Assembly: GCA_002772545.1 (NCBI GenBank)
Contig: PFDR01000042.1
Location: 6,384 to 40,724, forward strand
Direction of reading: 5' to 3'
Length of the DNA stretch: 34,341 nt
From: Candidatus Peregrinibacteria bacterium CG10_big_fil_rev_8_21_14_0_10_49_10
Lineage (GTDB): Bacteria; Patescibacteriota; Gracilibacteria; Peribacterales; Peribacteraceae
Shown here: piece by piece, positions 7,482-15,219 of the stretch
Position numbering within the stretch: position 1 is the first letter of the stretch
Layout of the letters: each line of letters begins with the position of its first letter
Notes under the pieces: model-generated
The model's input: the letters and a program-made list of their open reading frames with translations, nothing else
What the model was told of the DNA's origin: nothing
Databases searched by the model: none
Translations under genes and position numbers: made by a program

Positions 7482-7928
7482 ATGGAAATTTTACTCCTAG
7501 AAGACCTCCCCGGCGTTGGTAAGAAGAACGATCTCCTCATTGTAGGAGATGGCTATGCCATGAACAAACTGCTCCCGAACCGCATGGCTCTTGTTGCCAC
7601 ACCTACCGTACGTCGCCGCTATGCAGAGGAGATCAAGCGTCGCGCAGTAGAGAAGGTTGCAGAAACTGCAGCTGCACAGGCAGGAGGCACGAAGATTCAG
7701 GGAAAGAGTATTACTGTAGCTAAAAAGGCAACAAAGACCGGCAAGCTCTACGCCGCAGTCTCCGAGAAGGTTCTTGCAGAAGAAATGATGAAACAGCTCT
7801 CTGTCTCTGTGAAGCCGGAAGCAATTACCATCGCAGAACCTATTAAAGCTCTGGGCACCCACAGCGTTATCGTTACGCTTGCAGGTATTGCTCACGCTAT
7901 GAGCGTGGAAGTAACACAGGAGAAATAG
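7482..7928 (+). CDS. rplI: 50S ribosomal protein L9
   Basis: 148 residues, the normal L9 length. The N-terminal domain starts MEILLLEDLPGVGKKNDLL and contains the conserved GYAMNKLLPNRMAL (about residues 24-37). A long connecting helix and a C-terminal domain with LGTHSVIVTL follow. L9 binds 23S rRNA near the base of the L1 stalk and helps maintain reading fidelity. The start is fixed by the family N-terminus. It has its own promoter and is not clustered with rpsF, ssb or rpsR as in many bacteria. Confidence 0.95.
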   Translation: MEILLLEDLPGVGKKNDLLIVGDGYAMNKLLPNRMALVATPTVRRRYAEEIKRRAVEKVAETAAAQAGGTKIQGKSITVAKKATKTGKLYAAVSEKVLAEEMMKQLSVSVKPEAITIAEPIKALGTHSVIVTLAGIAHAMSVEVTQEK

Positions 7929-7937
7929 TTTTGCTTC

Positions 7938-7970
7938 ATTAGCTTTGTTAGCGAGATTAGCTTGATTAGC
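7938..7970 (+). repeat. TTAGC-type tandem repeat after rplI
   Basis: ATTAGC or TTAGC motifs recur four times in 33 bases, directly after the rplI stop. A similar block (34203-34240) follows the last gene of the window. Both follow a stop codon within about 10 bases. Confidence 0.55.
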
Positions 7971-8079
7971 ATTTTGCTGTTCTCTATTCCACGAGCATTC
8001 TTCTCTTACTTCGCTCCTCACTCAGGGCAAGAGCCTATTTGATGTAAAAGTGGCTTTCTTCCTGTATATTTAGTTTGCA

Positions 8080-8127
8080 GGCCAGTAGCTCAGCCCTTCG
8101 GCTACGCTCAGGACTTAGAGCACCAGA
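8080..8127 (+). pseudogene. Broken tRNA-Ile 5' copy interrupted in the D-loop
   Basis: GGCCAGTAGCTCAG (8080-8093) and TTAGAGCACCAGA (8115-8127) match bases 2-15 and 20-32 of the intact tRNA-Ile 33 bases downstream. In place of the D-loop TTGG there is a 21-base insert (8094-8114) containing CCTTCGGCTACGCTCAGGA, a dispersed-repeat motif. After CCAGA the similarity ends, so the anticodon and T arms are missing. Confidence 0.75.
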
Positions 8128-8144
8128 AGGGAATTAAAATGTTG

Positions 8145-8150
8145 TATACT
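8145..8150 (+). promoter_or_regulatory. -10 box of tRNA-Ile
   Basis: TATACT lies nine bases upstream of the tRNA 5' end. The -35 position would fall inside the broken tRNA copy and does not match the consensus. Confidence 0.45.
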
Positions 8151-8159
8151 ATTTGTAAT

Positions 8160-8236
8160 GGGCCAGTAGCTCAGTTGGTTAGAGCACCAGACTTATAAAC
8201 TGGCGGTCGGTGGTTCAAGTCCACCCTGGCCCACCA
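8160..8236 (+). tRNA. tRNA-Ile (UAU anticodon), CCA encoded
   Basis: The acceptor stem GGGCCAG/CTGGCCC is perfect, the D arm is GCTC/GAGC and the T stem is GGTGG/CCACC. The anticodon loop is CTTATAA, giving anticodon UAU for codon AUA. The anticodon stem has an A-A mismatch at its last pair (31-39). The body resembles bacterial tRNA-Ile2, which normally carries CAU modified to lysidine by TilS. The 3' CCA is encoded. Confidence 0.88.
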
Positions 8237-8274
8237 TTCGACTCGTCGCTTCGCTCCTCGCTCATGGTAAACCA
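8233..8274 (+). repeat. tRNA 3'-flank repeat, copy 2 (after tRNA-Ile)
   Basis: ACCATTCGACTCG, a CTTCGCTCC-type middle, then GCTCATGGTAAACCA. The start overlaps the ACCA of the tRNA. The same end blocks follow tRNA-Val and tRNA-Phe. Confidence 0.7.
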
Positions 8275-8447
8275 CAGGAAGAAGTTCAAACCTGCCACGT
8301 AGACGAGCGTAGCGAGTTCTTCGTGGTCACCAAAAATATCTACGAGGGACCTCGGCTAACCTAACTGGTCATATTTCTACAGAAGACAGTAAACTCACAA
8401 ATCTCATTGCCACAGAGGTTCAAAAGGAGAATACTAAACAATTGCCT
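8275..8447. other. Intergenic stretch with an inverted repeat, no gene
   Basis: Contains CCACG ... CGTGG arms around GACGAGCGTAGCGAGTTC (about 8298-8329), another repeat of the GC-rich dispersed type. AAGGAG (8424-8429) is a possible ribosome site for the next gene, but it lies 18 bases from the ATG at 8448 and 12 from a TTG at 8442. Confidence 0.4.
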
Positions 8448-8669
8448 ATGGATCTTACGTTTGCTCCTATCGGCTGGGCTCTCTTCATCCTTTTCATGGA
8501 GTTTGTGACCTGGCGCATCTTTTACAGGAAAACGGTGAGGATTTGCTTTTTAACCGAACCGGATCTTCCCTTCTCCCGGTACTTTACCATTGGATTCATG
8601 CGCGCTCTTACCATAATGCATGCCTGCATTCTTATCGGAATCGTTTTCTACTTCCACGTGATTCTATGA
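8448..8669 (+). CDS. Small two-helix membrane protein
   Basis: 73 residues from the ATG (MDLTFAPIGWAL). Hydrophobic helices span about residues 6-25 and 50-72, with a short cytoplasmic-looking loop between. The family is not recognised. A TTG six bases upstream (8442) is an alternative start with better spacing to AAGGAG. Its stop overlaps the start of the PH-domain gene (ATGA), so the two are probably translated as a coupled pair and may work together in the membrane. Confidence 0.6.
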   Translation: MDLTFAPIGWALFILFMEFVTWRIFYRKTVRICFLTEPDLPFSRYFTIGFMRALTIMHACILIGIVFYFHVIL

Positions 8670-9280
8670 TAGTAGCACGACTCGTCCCTTCTCCGGCAGA
8701 TTTGGAATTTCAGGGTAAGCACAGCGGTGAAATATTTCAGTTCCAGTTTCATCAGCACTGGATACGCCTGCTTGGTCCCATTGTGCGTTTGTGTGTATCT
8801 ACCATGGCGGTGTTTGGGGTCGGGTATTCTATTTTTGTACTTGCTCCCATAGAGGATCCATTTACGCATTATCTCGTACTGAACGTTCTTACATTTCTCT
8901 TCGTGTTTGCGCAGTTTGATTTCATGTTGCGCTTTTACAGGTATCTGCTTTCCATGGTGGTGATAACGGATAAAAAAATACATCGTATTAAAAAGACCCT
9001 TATTCTTACGGATGAGCATATCAGTGTGGATTTGTGGATGATGCAGGATATCCAAAAGTCACAGAATGGCATTCTGCAAAACCTTCTGAGGTTTGGAACC
9101 ATCACCCTGGAAGTTCAGGAGACTATTATGAGTCTGCACTTTGTGCCGCATGTTGTGGATAAATACGAAGAAATCATGTCCCTGCGGGAGCAGGCACGGG
9201 AGAAGATGGGGTATTTTGGGGGTGTTTTACGTCAGGATTCCAAACAGCAGAAACAAATTCCAAAGGAGGTTTTTGCATGA
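8666..9280 (+). CDS. Membrane protein with bacterial PH domain
   Basis: 204 residues. A cytoplasmic N-terminus is followed by two membrane helices (about residues 38-60 and 70-92). The PH-like beta domain includes VVITDKKIHRIKKTLILTDE and the downstream QKSQNGILQNLLRFGTI, where bacterial PH (YdbS/YdbT-like) proteins have the 'G-x-x-x-x-L-x-x-F-G' segment. The start ATG overlaps the stop of the preceding gene by four bases. Function is unknown; related proteins are membrane-associated. It ends ten bases from the converging cca gene. Confidence 0.65.
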   Translation: MIVARLVPSPADLEFQGKHSGEIFQFQFHQHWIRLLGPIVRLCVSTMAVFGVGYSIFVLAPIEDPFTHYLVLNVLTFLFVFAQFDFMLRFYRYLLSMVVITDKKIHRIKKTLILTDEHISVDLWMMQDIQKSQNGILQNLLRFGTITLEVQETIMSLHFVPHVVDKYEEIMSLREQAREKMGYFGGVLRQDSKQQKQIPKEVFA

Positions 9281-9290
9281 GTGTTTTAAA

Positions 9291-10640
9291 TTAAAAGTGA
9301 GTCTGCAGATATGTTTCCGCCTCCTTCTTGGTCGTAATCTCCTTTCGCACCTGTGCATCGTACAGGGCTTTCATTACTTCACCTACTTTCTCTCCGGGTT
9401 GTATACCGAGCAGAGTAATGACCTCCTCACCCTTCAGGAGTGGTTTTGGCGGGAGAGGATGAGAATCCAGAAAGGTACTCCAGTCGCGGACTATGCGTTC
9501 GTAGAGCTCATAGTCCCTGGGCTCTGTACCGCCTATGTCCAGCCAGAAGAGCTGCAGGAGCTCCGTAAACCACGGGTGGTAGTACCAGTGAGACTTCCGC
9601 TCCTCGTTCATGTCCGCAAAGGATCCCATCATCATGTGGTGACCTACAATCCACTGGATCTTCTGGATACGCTTTTTTGTACACTGCAGGCGTTGTAGCA
9701 TTGCTCCGGCTATGCGAGCGGAAACAGGTGCGTGCTCGTCAAACCGGATGCGCTCTTTGAGTGAAAATGTTTCTGCTTTGCCTACATCATGAAAGAGCGT
9801 AGCCCATCGCACATCCGCACCATGATCCTCTGTACAGGCAGCTATGGCCATCATAGTGTGATTCCATACGTCTCCTTCTTTATGGTAGTCGGCCGGTTGG
9901 GCAACTCCTTTGCATTTGTGGAGCTCCGGAAGTAAGTACTCCAAAATATCGGTTTCCCACAAATCTTCAAATGCAATCTCCGGATGCGGTCCCAAAAGCA
10001 TTTTTTCCAGTTCCTGAAAAGCGCGTGAACCAGAGAGGACTTCTATATTCTTTGCCTTTGCATGCAATGCCTGAAACGTGTCCGGATGGTACTGGCCGGC
10101 AACAAGAGCGCGAAAACGTACCACCCGCAGCAGACGGAGAGCATCTTCCTCTATACGGGTAGCAGGGTCGCCTATAAAACGAACTAGACGTTCCGTAAGG
10201 TCATGCTCACCTCCAAAAGGATCATACAGTTCGCTGGAAATAGGGTGCCAATATAAGGCGTTCATGGTGATGTCTCTGCGCTGCGCATCCCTTTGGCGCG
10301 TCGTAAAAACAACAGATTCCGGCTGCCGACCATTACCTGCCTCTGCTTCTTCACGAAACGTGGTCACTTCAAAGGTATGACCCTCATGCGCAATGATGAC
10401 TGCTCCCAGCGCGGCAGCAATGTCATCATTCTTCGGAAACAGTCCTATAATTTCCTGCGGTGTTGCGCTGGTAGCTATGTCGATATCCTTGGGAATTTCT
10501 CCCAGAAGCATATCGCGCACGCAGCCACCTACCCACCAGGCTTCGTACCCGGCATCCAGAAGTATTTCTACAGCTTTGTAGGCAGCTGCACCTTCTGCAG
10601 AGTGGAAGGTGCGGTCGATGATTTCCTGACTTACGCTCAT
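9291..10640 (-). CDS. cca: CCA-adding tRNA nucleotidyltransferase with HD domain
   Basis: 449 residues. Class II nucleotidyltransferase motifs: WVGGCVRDMLLG (about residues 35-46), the metal-binding DIDIATSA just after, and RRDITMNAL (about 125). The RNA-binding helices with EEDALRLLRVVRFRA come next. A C-terminal HD domain (FHDVGKAETF, then GHHMMMGSF) is the form found in many bacterial enzymes. It adds or repairs the 3' CCA of tRNAs. All five tRNAs here encode CCA, so repair is the likely main job. The frame stays open upstream through the intergenic repeats, but the start is set at MSVSQEI, six bases after a -10 box. Confidence 0.92.
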   Translation of the reverse strand: MSVSQEIIDRTFHSAEGAAAYKAVEILLDAGYEAWWVGGCVRDMLLGEIPKDIDIATSATPQEIIGLFPKNDDIAAALGAVIIAHEGHTFEVTTFREEAEAGNGRQPESVVFTTRQRDAQRRDITMNALYWHPISSELYDPFGGEHDLTERLVRFIGDPATRIEEDALRLLRVVRFRALVAGQYHPDTFQALHAKAKNIEVLSGSRAFQELEKMLLGPHPEIAFEDLWETDILEYLLPELHKCKGVAQPADYHKEGDVWNHTMMAIAACTEDHGADVRWATLFHDVGKAETFSLKERIRFDEHAPVSARIAGAMLQRLQCTKKRIQKIQWIVGHHMMMGSFADMNEERKSHWYYHPWFTELLQLFWLDIGGTEPRDYELYERIVRDWSTFLDSHPLPPKPLLKGEEVITLLGIQPGEKVGEVMKALYDAQVRKEITTKKEAETYLQTHF

Positions 10641-10646
10641 AACGAA

Positions 10647-10652
10647 AGAATA
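10647..10652 (-). promoter_or_regulatory. -10 box of cca, leaderless geometry
   Basis: TATTCT on minus lies exactly six bases before the ATG at 10640. The -35 is weak (TTCGTG at a 17-base spacing). Confidence 0.5.
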
Positions 10653-10679
10653 GCAGAGAAACCATGCCTCACGAACACG

Positions 10680-10885
10680 AGCCGCATCCCTTCGTGGGTG
10701 CGGCTCGTACGGTGGATGAAATTTGTCCTTGCCATTCTCAGCCGCACCGGTGAAATATCGGTTTATGCGTGTCATCTTCAGCCGCACCGGTGAAATATCG
10801 GTTAAGCGTGTCATCTTCAGCCGCACCGGTGAAATATCGGTTTATGCGTGTCATCTTCAGCCGCACCCACGGAGGGGTGCGGCTG
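10680..10885. repeat. Hairpin - three 40-base direct repeats - hairpin block
   Basis: Between the divergent cca and endonuclease IV-like genes. A hairpin with stem AGCCGCA/TGCGGCT (10680-10705) is followed by three near-identical tandem units starting at 10738, 10778 and 10817 (spacings 40, 39 and 40). Each unit contains CAGCCGCACCGGTGAAATAT, then CGGTT and GCGTGTCATCTT. The block ends in a perfect 11-bp hairpin, CAGCCGCACCC/GGGTGCGGCTG (10858-10885). The hairpin arm is the same sequence that opens each unit. There are no unique spacers. Confidence 0.85.
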
Positions 10886-10906
10886 AGCATGATTCATAAG
10901 GTGTGT

Positions 10907-10912
10907 TATGCT
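10907..10912 (+). promoter_or_regulatory. -10 box of the endonuclease IV-like gene, leaderless geometry
   Basis: TATGCT, then six bases (GATAAT), then the ATG at 10919. A -35 is not convincing. Confidence 0.45.
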
Positions 10913-10918
10913 GATAAT

Positions 10919-11743
10919 ATGCTTCACTTCGCTGTTGCCGGCACTCCCCTCTCCACCCCCGGCAGTGGAGGAACGGTACATGGCCTCAGGCATGCTCACA
11001 AACTGGGGATCACTGCCATGGAGCTGGAATGGGTCCAGCGTGTACCGGCAAATTCAGAACGAATGGCAGAGATAAGGCAAACAGCAGAAGAATTCAACAT
11101 GTACCTTACGGTACACGCACCGTACTACATCAATTTGAATGCTAAAGAAAAGGAAAAACTGGTAGCAAGTAAAAAGCGGATTCTGGATGCACTCCATATG
11201 GCAGAACTCTGCGGAGCGCACTCTGTATGCGTTCACCCGGCATTTTACCTTGGTATGGATCCTTCCGATGTGTATGAAAACGTCCACAAAGCAACGGCAG
11301 ACATTATGAAGCACAAGCAGAAACTTTTCCCCCATGTGAACTTGGGATTTGAGACCATGGGAAAGCAGGCGCAATTTGGCACATTGGAGGAGGTACTGAA
11401 GCTCAGTACAGAATTTAAGATCTACCCCACCGTAGACCCCGCCCACATGCATGCACGAACCAATGGCGGGTGGAATTCGAAAAAGGAGTGGAATGCGATG
11501 TTTGATCTGTATCAGAAGTATTTGGGCAAGAAGTCCCTGCAGTCCGTTCATATGCACTACTCAGGGATCGAATACACCGAGAAGGGAGAACGGAGACATC
11601 TGCCCCTTAAAAAGAGTGATGCAAAATGGAAGGACTTTCTCAAAGTGCTGAAAGAACGAAGGATAGAGGGCACCGTCGTGTGCGAATCCCCTCTTTTAGA
11701 GGAGGATACGCTGGTGCTACAGAAGGAATTTAAAAAGTGTTAA
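10919..11743 (+). CDS. Endonuclease IV-like AP endonuclease (TIM barrel)
   Basis: 274 residues. AP-endonuclease-2 TIM barrel signatures: LTVHAPYYINL, AELCGAHSVCVHPAFY, VNLGFETMGK, IYPTVDPAHMHAR and VHMHYSGIEYTEKGERRHLP. The His, Glu and Asp positions in these segments match the zinc ligands of endonuclease IV. The variant resembles the archaeal and CPR branch more than Escherichia coli Nfo. The family cuts DNA 5' of abasic sites in base excision repair. The start MLHFAVAGTPLS follows a -10 box by six bases. An upstream ATG (10889) is in frame but would precede the promoter. Confidence 0.85.
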   Translation: MLHFAVAGTPLSTPGSGGTVHGLRHAHKLGITAMELEWVQRVPANSERMAEIRQTAEEFNMYLTVHAPYYINLNAKEKEKLVASKKRILDALHMAELCGAHSVCVHPAFYLGMDPSDVYENVHKATADIMKHKQKLFPHVNLGFETMGKQAQFGTLEEVLKLSTEFKIYPTVDPAHMHARTNGGWNSKKEWNAMFDLYQKYLGKKSLQSVHMHYSGIEYTEKGERRHLPLKKSDAKWKDFLKVLKERRIEGTVVCESPLLEEDTLVLQKEFKKC

Positions 11744-11960
11744 AGGAACCCACCACGCCAGCTTTCACTGATGTAGTGGGTAATTCCTTATGAAAAATCT
11801 TATCCTTCCACACACCAATAAAGACTTCATTGTCCTTAAAACGTACCTCAAGGGTACCCTCTTCTTTGGGTGTGGGGCTCTCCATGGGGATTTTTTCCGA
11901 AAGAGCTTCTGCGGAGACATACATATACGTGAATAAGCTAAGACAGTACACGAACTTCAT
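11730..11960 (-). CDS. Small secreted protein of unknown function
   Basis: 76 residues with an N-terminal hydrophobic segment (KFVYCLSLFTYMYVSAEA) that looks like a signal peptide, then a short mature part with a beta-hairpin-like GTLEVRFKDNEVFIGVWKD. A strong Shine-Dalgarno AAGGAGA lies six to seven bases before the ATG, rare in this window and good evidence for translation. Its 3' end overlaps the converging endonuclease gene by 14 bases. No family is recognised. Confidence 0.6.
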   Translation of the reverse strand: MKFVYCLSLFTYMYVSAEALSEKIPMESPTPKEEGTLEVRFKDNEVFIGVWKDKIFHKELPTTSVKAGVVGSFNTF

Positions 11961-12096
11961 GAACGTTCTCCTTCATTATATGGGACCCATTTTGTAAACT
12001 TCCCCAAGGAAAGCACTACCGGCGCCTTCCACATGGAAAACAGAAATCCGGTAACACTGTATTGAGGAAGTGCGGTGGTGCCAAAGAGCAAAGGAA

Positions 12097-12125
12097 GTGA
12101 CTATAGAATTCCAGTACGCTACAAT
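12097..12125 (+). promoter_or_regulatory. gap promoter
   Basis: -35 GTGACT (12097-12102), a 17-base spacer and -10 TACAAT (12120-12125), giving a leader of about 16 bases before the ATG at 12149. Confidence 0.6.
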
Positions 12126-12148
12126 CAACGCAACTACCAACCTTTTCT

Positions 12149-13135
12149 ATGAACCTGGCTATAAACGGTTTTGGTCGCATAGGCAGACAAGTCATGCGCA
12201 TCCTTCTGGAAAAGCACCCCGATGTGCACATTGTCCTCATCAATGACCTTACAGATGATGAAACGCTCAGGCACCTCTTTGAATTCGACTCTTCCTACGG
12301 AACATACTCAAATGCCAAGGCATTCAATGGTATCACTATGACTGCAGAAAAGGACCCAACCGCACTGCCCCATAGCGATTTACAGGTAGATGTGGTTTTG
12401 GAGTGTACGGGCGTTTTTCGTAAACGGGACGATGCTGCCCTGCACCTAAAGGCCGGAGCAAAAAAGGTAATTATTTCCGCACCCTGTAAGGACACAGCCG
12501 ATGGGACCTTTTGTATAGGTGTGAACGAAGAGACCTATGATTCCAACACAATGGATGTCATCTCCAATGCGTCCTGCACCACAAACTGCTTGGCCCCCAT
12601 GGCAAAAGTACTGCTTGATAGTTTTGGGATTCAGCAGGGTTTTATGACGACTGTTCACAGCTACACAAACGACCAGCAACTGCTGGACCTGCCGCATAAA
12701 GATCTGCGGAGAGCCAGAGCTGCTGCAGTGAACATTGTTCCCACTACCACGGGTGCTGCAAAGGCAGTAGGCTTGGTTATTCCTGCACTACAGGGGAAGC
12801 TGGATGGTATGGCCATACGTGTGCCTACTCCTACCGGTAGCATGACCGACCTCACGGTGGTTGTAGAAAAGGAGTGTGACGCAGAAGCAGTGAATGCTGC
12901 ATTCAAAGCCGCTGCAGAAGGTCCTATGAAAGGAATTCTCGGCTACGAAGAACGCGAACTGGTCCTCAAAGATTTTGTGGGAGACAGTCGCAGTTCCATT
13001 ATAGATGCTCCTTCTACCAAAGTGCACAAAGAGGGCGGTACAACTCTGGTCAAAACCCTCTCCTGGTACGACAACGAGTGGGGCTATAGCTCAAGACTTT
13101 CAGAGCTTGCGGTATTGGTGGGTTCGAAGCTTTAA
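12149..13135 (+). CDS. gap: Glyceraldehyde-3-phosphate dehydrogenase
   Basis: 328 residues, the usual length. The NAD-binding N-terminus is INGFGRIGRQVMR, with N32-D33 in the position that favours NAD. The catalytic segment is SNASCTTNCLAP with nucleophile Cys143, and the active-site His is in TVHSYTNDQ. The C-terminal signature is WYDNEWGYSSR. It converts glyceraldehyde 3-phosphate to 1,3-bisphosphoglycerate in glycolysis. It stands alone rather than next to pgk or tpi. It converges with dnaK over a shared hairpin. Confidence 0.96.
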   Translation: MNLAINGFGRIGRQVMRILLEKHPDVHIVLINDLTDDETLRHLFEFDSSYGTYSNAKAFNGITMTAEKDPTALPHSDLQVDVVLECTGVFRKRDDAALHLKAGAKKVIISAPCKDTADGTFCIGVNEETYDSNTMDVISNASCTTNCLAPMAKVLLDSFGIQQGFMTTVHSYTNDQQLLDLPHKDLRRARAAAVNIVPTTTGAAKAVGLVIPALQGKLDGMAIRVPTPTGSMTDLTVVVEKECDAEAVNAAFKAAAEGPMKGILGYEERELVLKDFVGDSRSSIIDAPSTKVHKEGGTTLVKTLSWYDNEWGYSSRLSELAVLVGSKL

Positions 13136-13149
13136 ATGCTAATACATCT

Positions 13150-13192
13150 ATCCCTTCACTCGTTTTCTCCATAACGAGTGAACGAGAGGGAT
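13150..13192. terminator. Convergent hairpin between gap and dnaK
   Basis: ATCCCT-tc-ACTCGTT pairs with AACGAGT and AGGGAT across an eight-base loop. It lies between the stops of the two converging genes. There is no strong T tract on either side. Confidence 0.5.
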
Positions 13193-15085
13193 TTAGTCCT
13201 TCTTTTTATCCACAACTTCCGCATCCACGACATTCTCATCCTTTTTTCCTGCTCCCCCTTCTGAGGATGCCTGCTCCTTCTGTGCCTGTTCGTACACAAT
13301 CTTCCCTATTTCCTGCGCTTCCGTTCCCAGATCCTCAGTTGCTTTTTTGAGTGCATCCAGAGAAGCATCTTCTTTCTTCAGAAGCTCTTTGACCGTATTC
13401 ATCTTCTCATTCACCTTCTTTTTTAGATCGTCGGGGAGCTTTGCGTCGTGTTCACGCATCTGCTTTTCCAGATTAAATACCAGTGCATCGGCAGTATTAC
13501 GTACCTCCACTCCTTCTTTCTTCTTCTTGTCTTCTTCGGCGTGCAGTTCGGCATCCTTCTTCATCTTTTCCACCTCCTCGTCGGAAAGCCCGGTGGAACC
13601 CTGAATGGTGATGTGCTGCTCTTTTCCTGTGCCTTTGTCTTTAGCTTTTACATGCAGTATGCCGTTCGTATCTATATCGAATGTGACTTCAATTTGTGGC
13701 ATGCCCCGTGGAGCGGGTGCTATGCCATCCAATATAAAGCGGCCGAGAGATTTGTTATCTCCGGCCATTTCACGCTCACCCTGCACAACATGCACCTCCA
13801 CAGAGGGCTGGTTATCTGCGGCAGTGGAAAAAATCTGACTCTTACTGGTTGGAATCTTGGTATTGCGTTCTATAAGCTTGGTAGCCACTCCTCCCAGTGT
13901 CTCTAAACCAAGAGAAAGTGGAGTGACGTCTACGAGGACAATATCTTTATCGATATCCCCTCCCATAACTCCGGCCTGAATGGCAGCACCTATGGCAACA
14001 ACCTCATCGGGATTCACACCCTTGTGTGGTTCCTTTCCAAAGAGCTCCTTCACTTTCTCATGCACCGCAGGCATACGTGTCATACCTCCTACCAGCACTA
14101 CCTCCGCTATATCCCCTTTACTCACACCGGCATCCTTGAGTGCAGACTCACAGGGCTTTATTGTCTTTGTAATGAGGTCTGCGACGAGGCCTTCCAGCTT
14201 TGCCCTGCTGAGCTTGAGTGTGAGGTGCTTGGGTCCGGTGTTATCCGCCGTAATGAACGGAAGATTCACTTCTGTCTCTGTTTGAGAACTGAGTTCTATT
14301 TTTGCTTTTTCAGCAGCTTCCTTGAGGCGCTGTAGGGCAATTTTATCCTTGCTGAGATCCACGCCCTGATCCTTCTTAAACTCGTCTAAAAGCCATTCGA
14401 TAATCAACTGATCAAAGTCATCTCCTCCAAGGTGGGTATCACCGTTCGTTGCCAGTACTTCAAACACACCTTCCGCAAGATCCAGTACAGACACATCAAA
14501 TGTTCCGCCTCCGAGGTCGTACACAACGATCTTATGCTCATTTCCTTTGTCCAGACCGTATGCCAGAGCTGCAGCCGTGGGTTCATTAATAATACGCAGT
14601 ACTTCCAGTCCGGCAATTTCACCGGCATTTTTTGTCGCCTGTCTCTGCGAATCGTCAAAGTACGCAGGCACAGTAATGACTGCCTTAGTGACGGTTGTAC
14701 CCAGGTAGGCTTCTGCATCCTTTTTCAGTTTCTGTAACACCTTTGCAGAGACTTCCTGCGGCATCATTTCTTTCCCCTGCACTTCTATAACTGCCCGCCC
14801 TTCCTTACCGTTTTTAACCTGAAATGGCATTTGCTGGGCTTCGTCCTTGGTTTCGTCGAACCGACGACCGATAAAACGTTTTGCAGAAAAAATAGTATTC
14901 TCCGGATTCGTGACTGCTTGTCTTTTTGCGGCCACTCCAACCAATACTTCCTTATCCTTAAAAGCCACCACAGAGGGTGTCGTTCTGTTTCCTTCGGCGT
15001 TGGGTATGACTACGGGTTCGCCTCCTTCTATAACGGCAACACAGGAATTGGTTGTTCCAAGGTCTATGCCTATAACTTTAGACAT
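13193..15085 (-). CDS. dnaK: Molecular chaperone DnaK (Hsp70)
   Basis: 630 residues. ATPase motifs [17 protein letters not shown] at the start, [16 protein letters not shown] (about residues 190-205) and [14 protein letters not shown]. The linker [15 protein letters not shown] and substrate-binding beta domain follow, then the charged helical lid and a Gly/Lys/Asp-rich tail ending VVDKKKD. DnaK folds proteins with DnaJ and GrpE, but neither gene is adjacent here. A CIRCE operator lies in its leader, so it is expected to be controlled by HrcA. Confidence 0.97.
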   Translation of the reverse strand: MSKVIGIDLGTTNSCVAVIEGGEPVVIPNAEGNRTTPSVVAFKDKEVLVGVAAKRQAVTNPENTIFSAKRFIGRRFDETKDEAQQMPFQVKNGKEGRAVIEVQGKEMMPQEVSAKVLQKLKKDAEAYLGTTVTKAVITVPAYFDDSQRQATKNAGEIAGLEVLRIINEPTAAALAYGLDKGNEHKIVVYDLGGGTFDVSVLDLAEGVFEVLATNGDTHLGGDDFDQLIIEWLLDEFKKDQGVDLSKDKIALQRLKEAAEKAKIELSSQTETEVNLPFITADNTGPKHLTLKLSRAKLEGLVADLITKTIKPCESALKDAGVSKGDIAEVVLVGGMTRMPAVHEKVKELFGKEPHKGVNPDEVVAIGAAIQAGVMGGDIDKDIVLVDVTPLSLGLETLGGVATKLIERNTKIPTSKSQIFSTAADNQPSVEVHVVQGEREMAGDNKSLGRFILDGIAPAPRGMPQIEVTFDIDTNGILHVKAKDKGTGKEQHITIQGSTGLSDEEVEKMKKDAELHAEEDKKKKEGVEVRNTADALVFNLEKQMREHDAKLPDDLKKKVNEKMNTVKELLKKEDASLDALKKATEDLGTEAQEIGKIVYEQAQKEQASSEGGAGKKDENVVDAEVVDKKKD

Positions 15086-15106
15086 AACATAAACGGGGAA
15101 AGAAAG

Positions 15107-15133
15107 TTAGCACTCGTGAGTTTAGAGTGCTAG
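15107..15133 (-). promoter_or_regulatory. CIRCE operator (HrcA site) of dnaK
   Basis: TTAGCACTC, nine bases, then GAGTGCTAG on the plus strand. This is the CIRCE inverted repeat (consensus TTAGCACTC-N9-GAGTGCTAA) with one base changed. It overlaps the dnaK -10 box. hrcA itself is not in the window. Confidence 0.95.
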
Positions 15134-15147
15134 ATCTCCTTCGTCAA
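15119..15147 (-). promoter_or_regulatory. dnaK promoter overlapping CIRCE
   Basis: On minus, -35 TTGACG (15147-15142), a 17-base spacer and -10 TAAACT (15124-15119). The -10 lies in the CIRCE spacer, so bound HrcA would block RNA polymerase. Confidence 0.75.
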
Positions 15148-15219
15148 CTGCCATCACAAAAAAATGTATAGCAAAAATCATGCTATCGGTTAGGAGAGTG
15201 TTCGTTTGTACTAACTGAA

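Noticed and set aside
10641-10826. N-terminal 62-residue extension of the CCA-adding enzyme
   Set aside because: It only translates the intergenic repeats and crosses the -10 box. Family homology starts near MSVSQEI.
10738-10857. Tandem repeats as a CRISPR array
   Set aside because: The whole 40-base unit repeats with no unique spacers between copies, and no cas genes are present.
10769-10918. N-terminal extension of the endonuclease IV-like protein
   Set aside because: It too is repeat translation (SSSAAPVKYR twice). The promoter and conserved barrel put the start at 10919.
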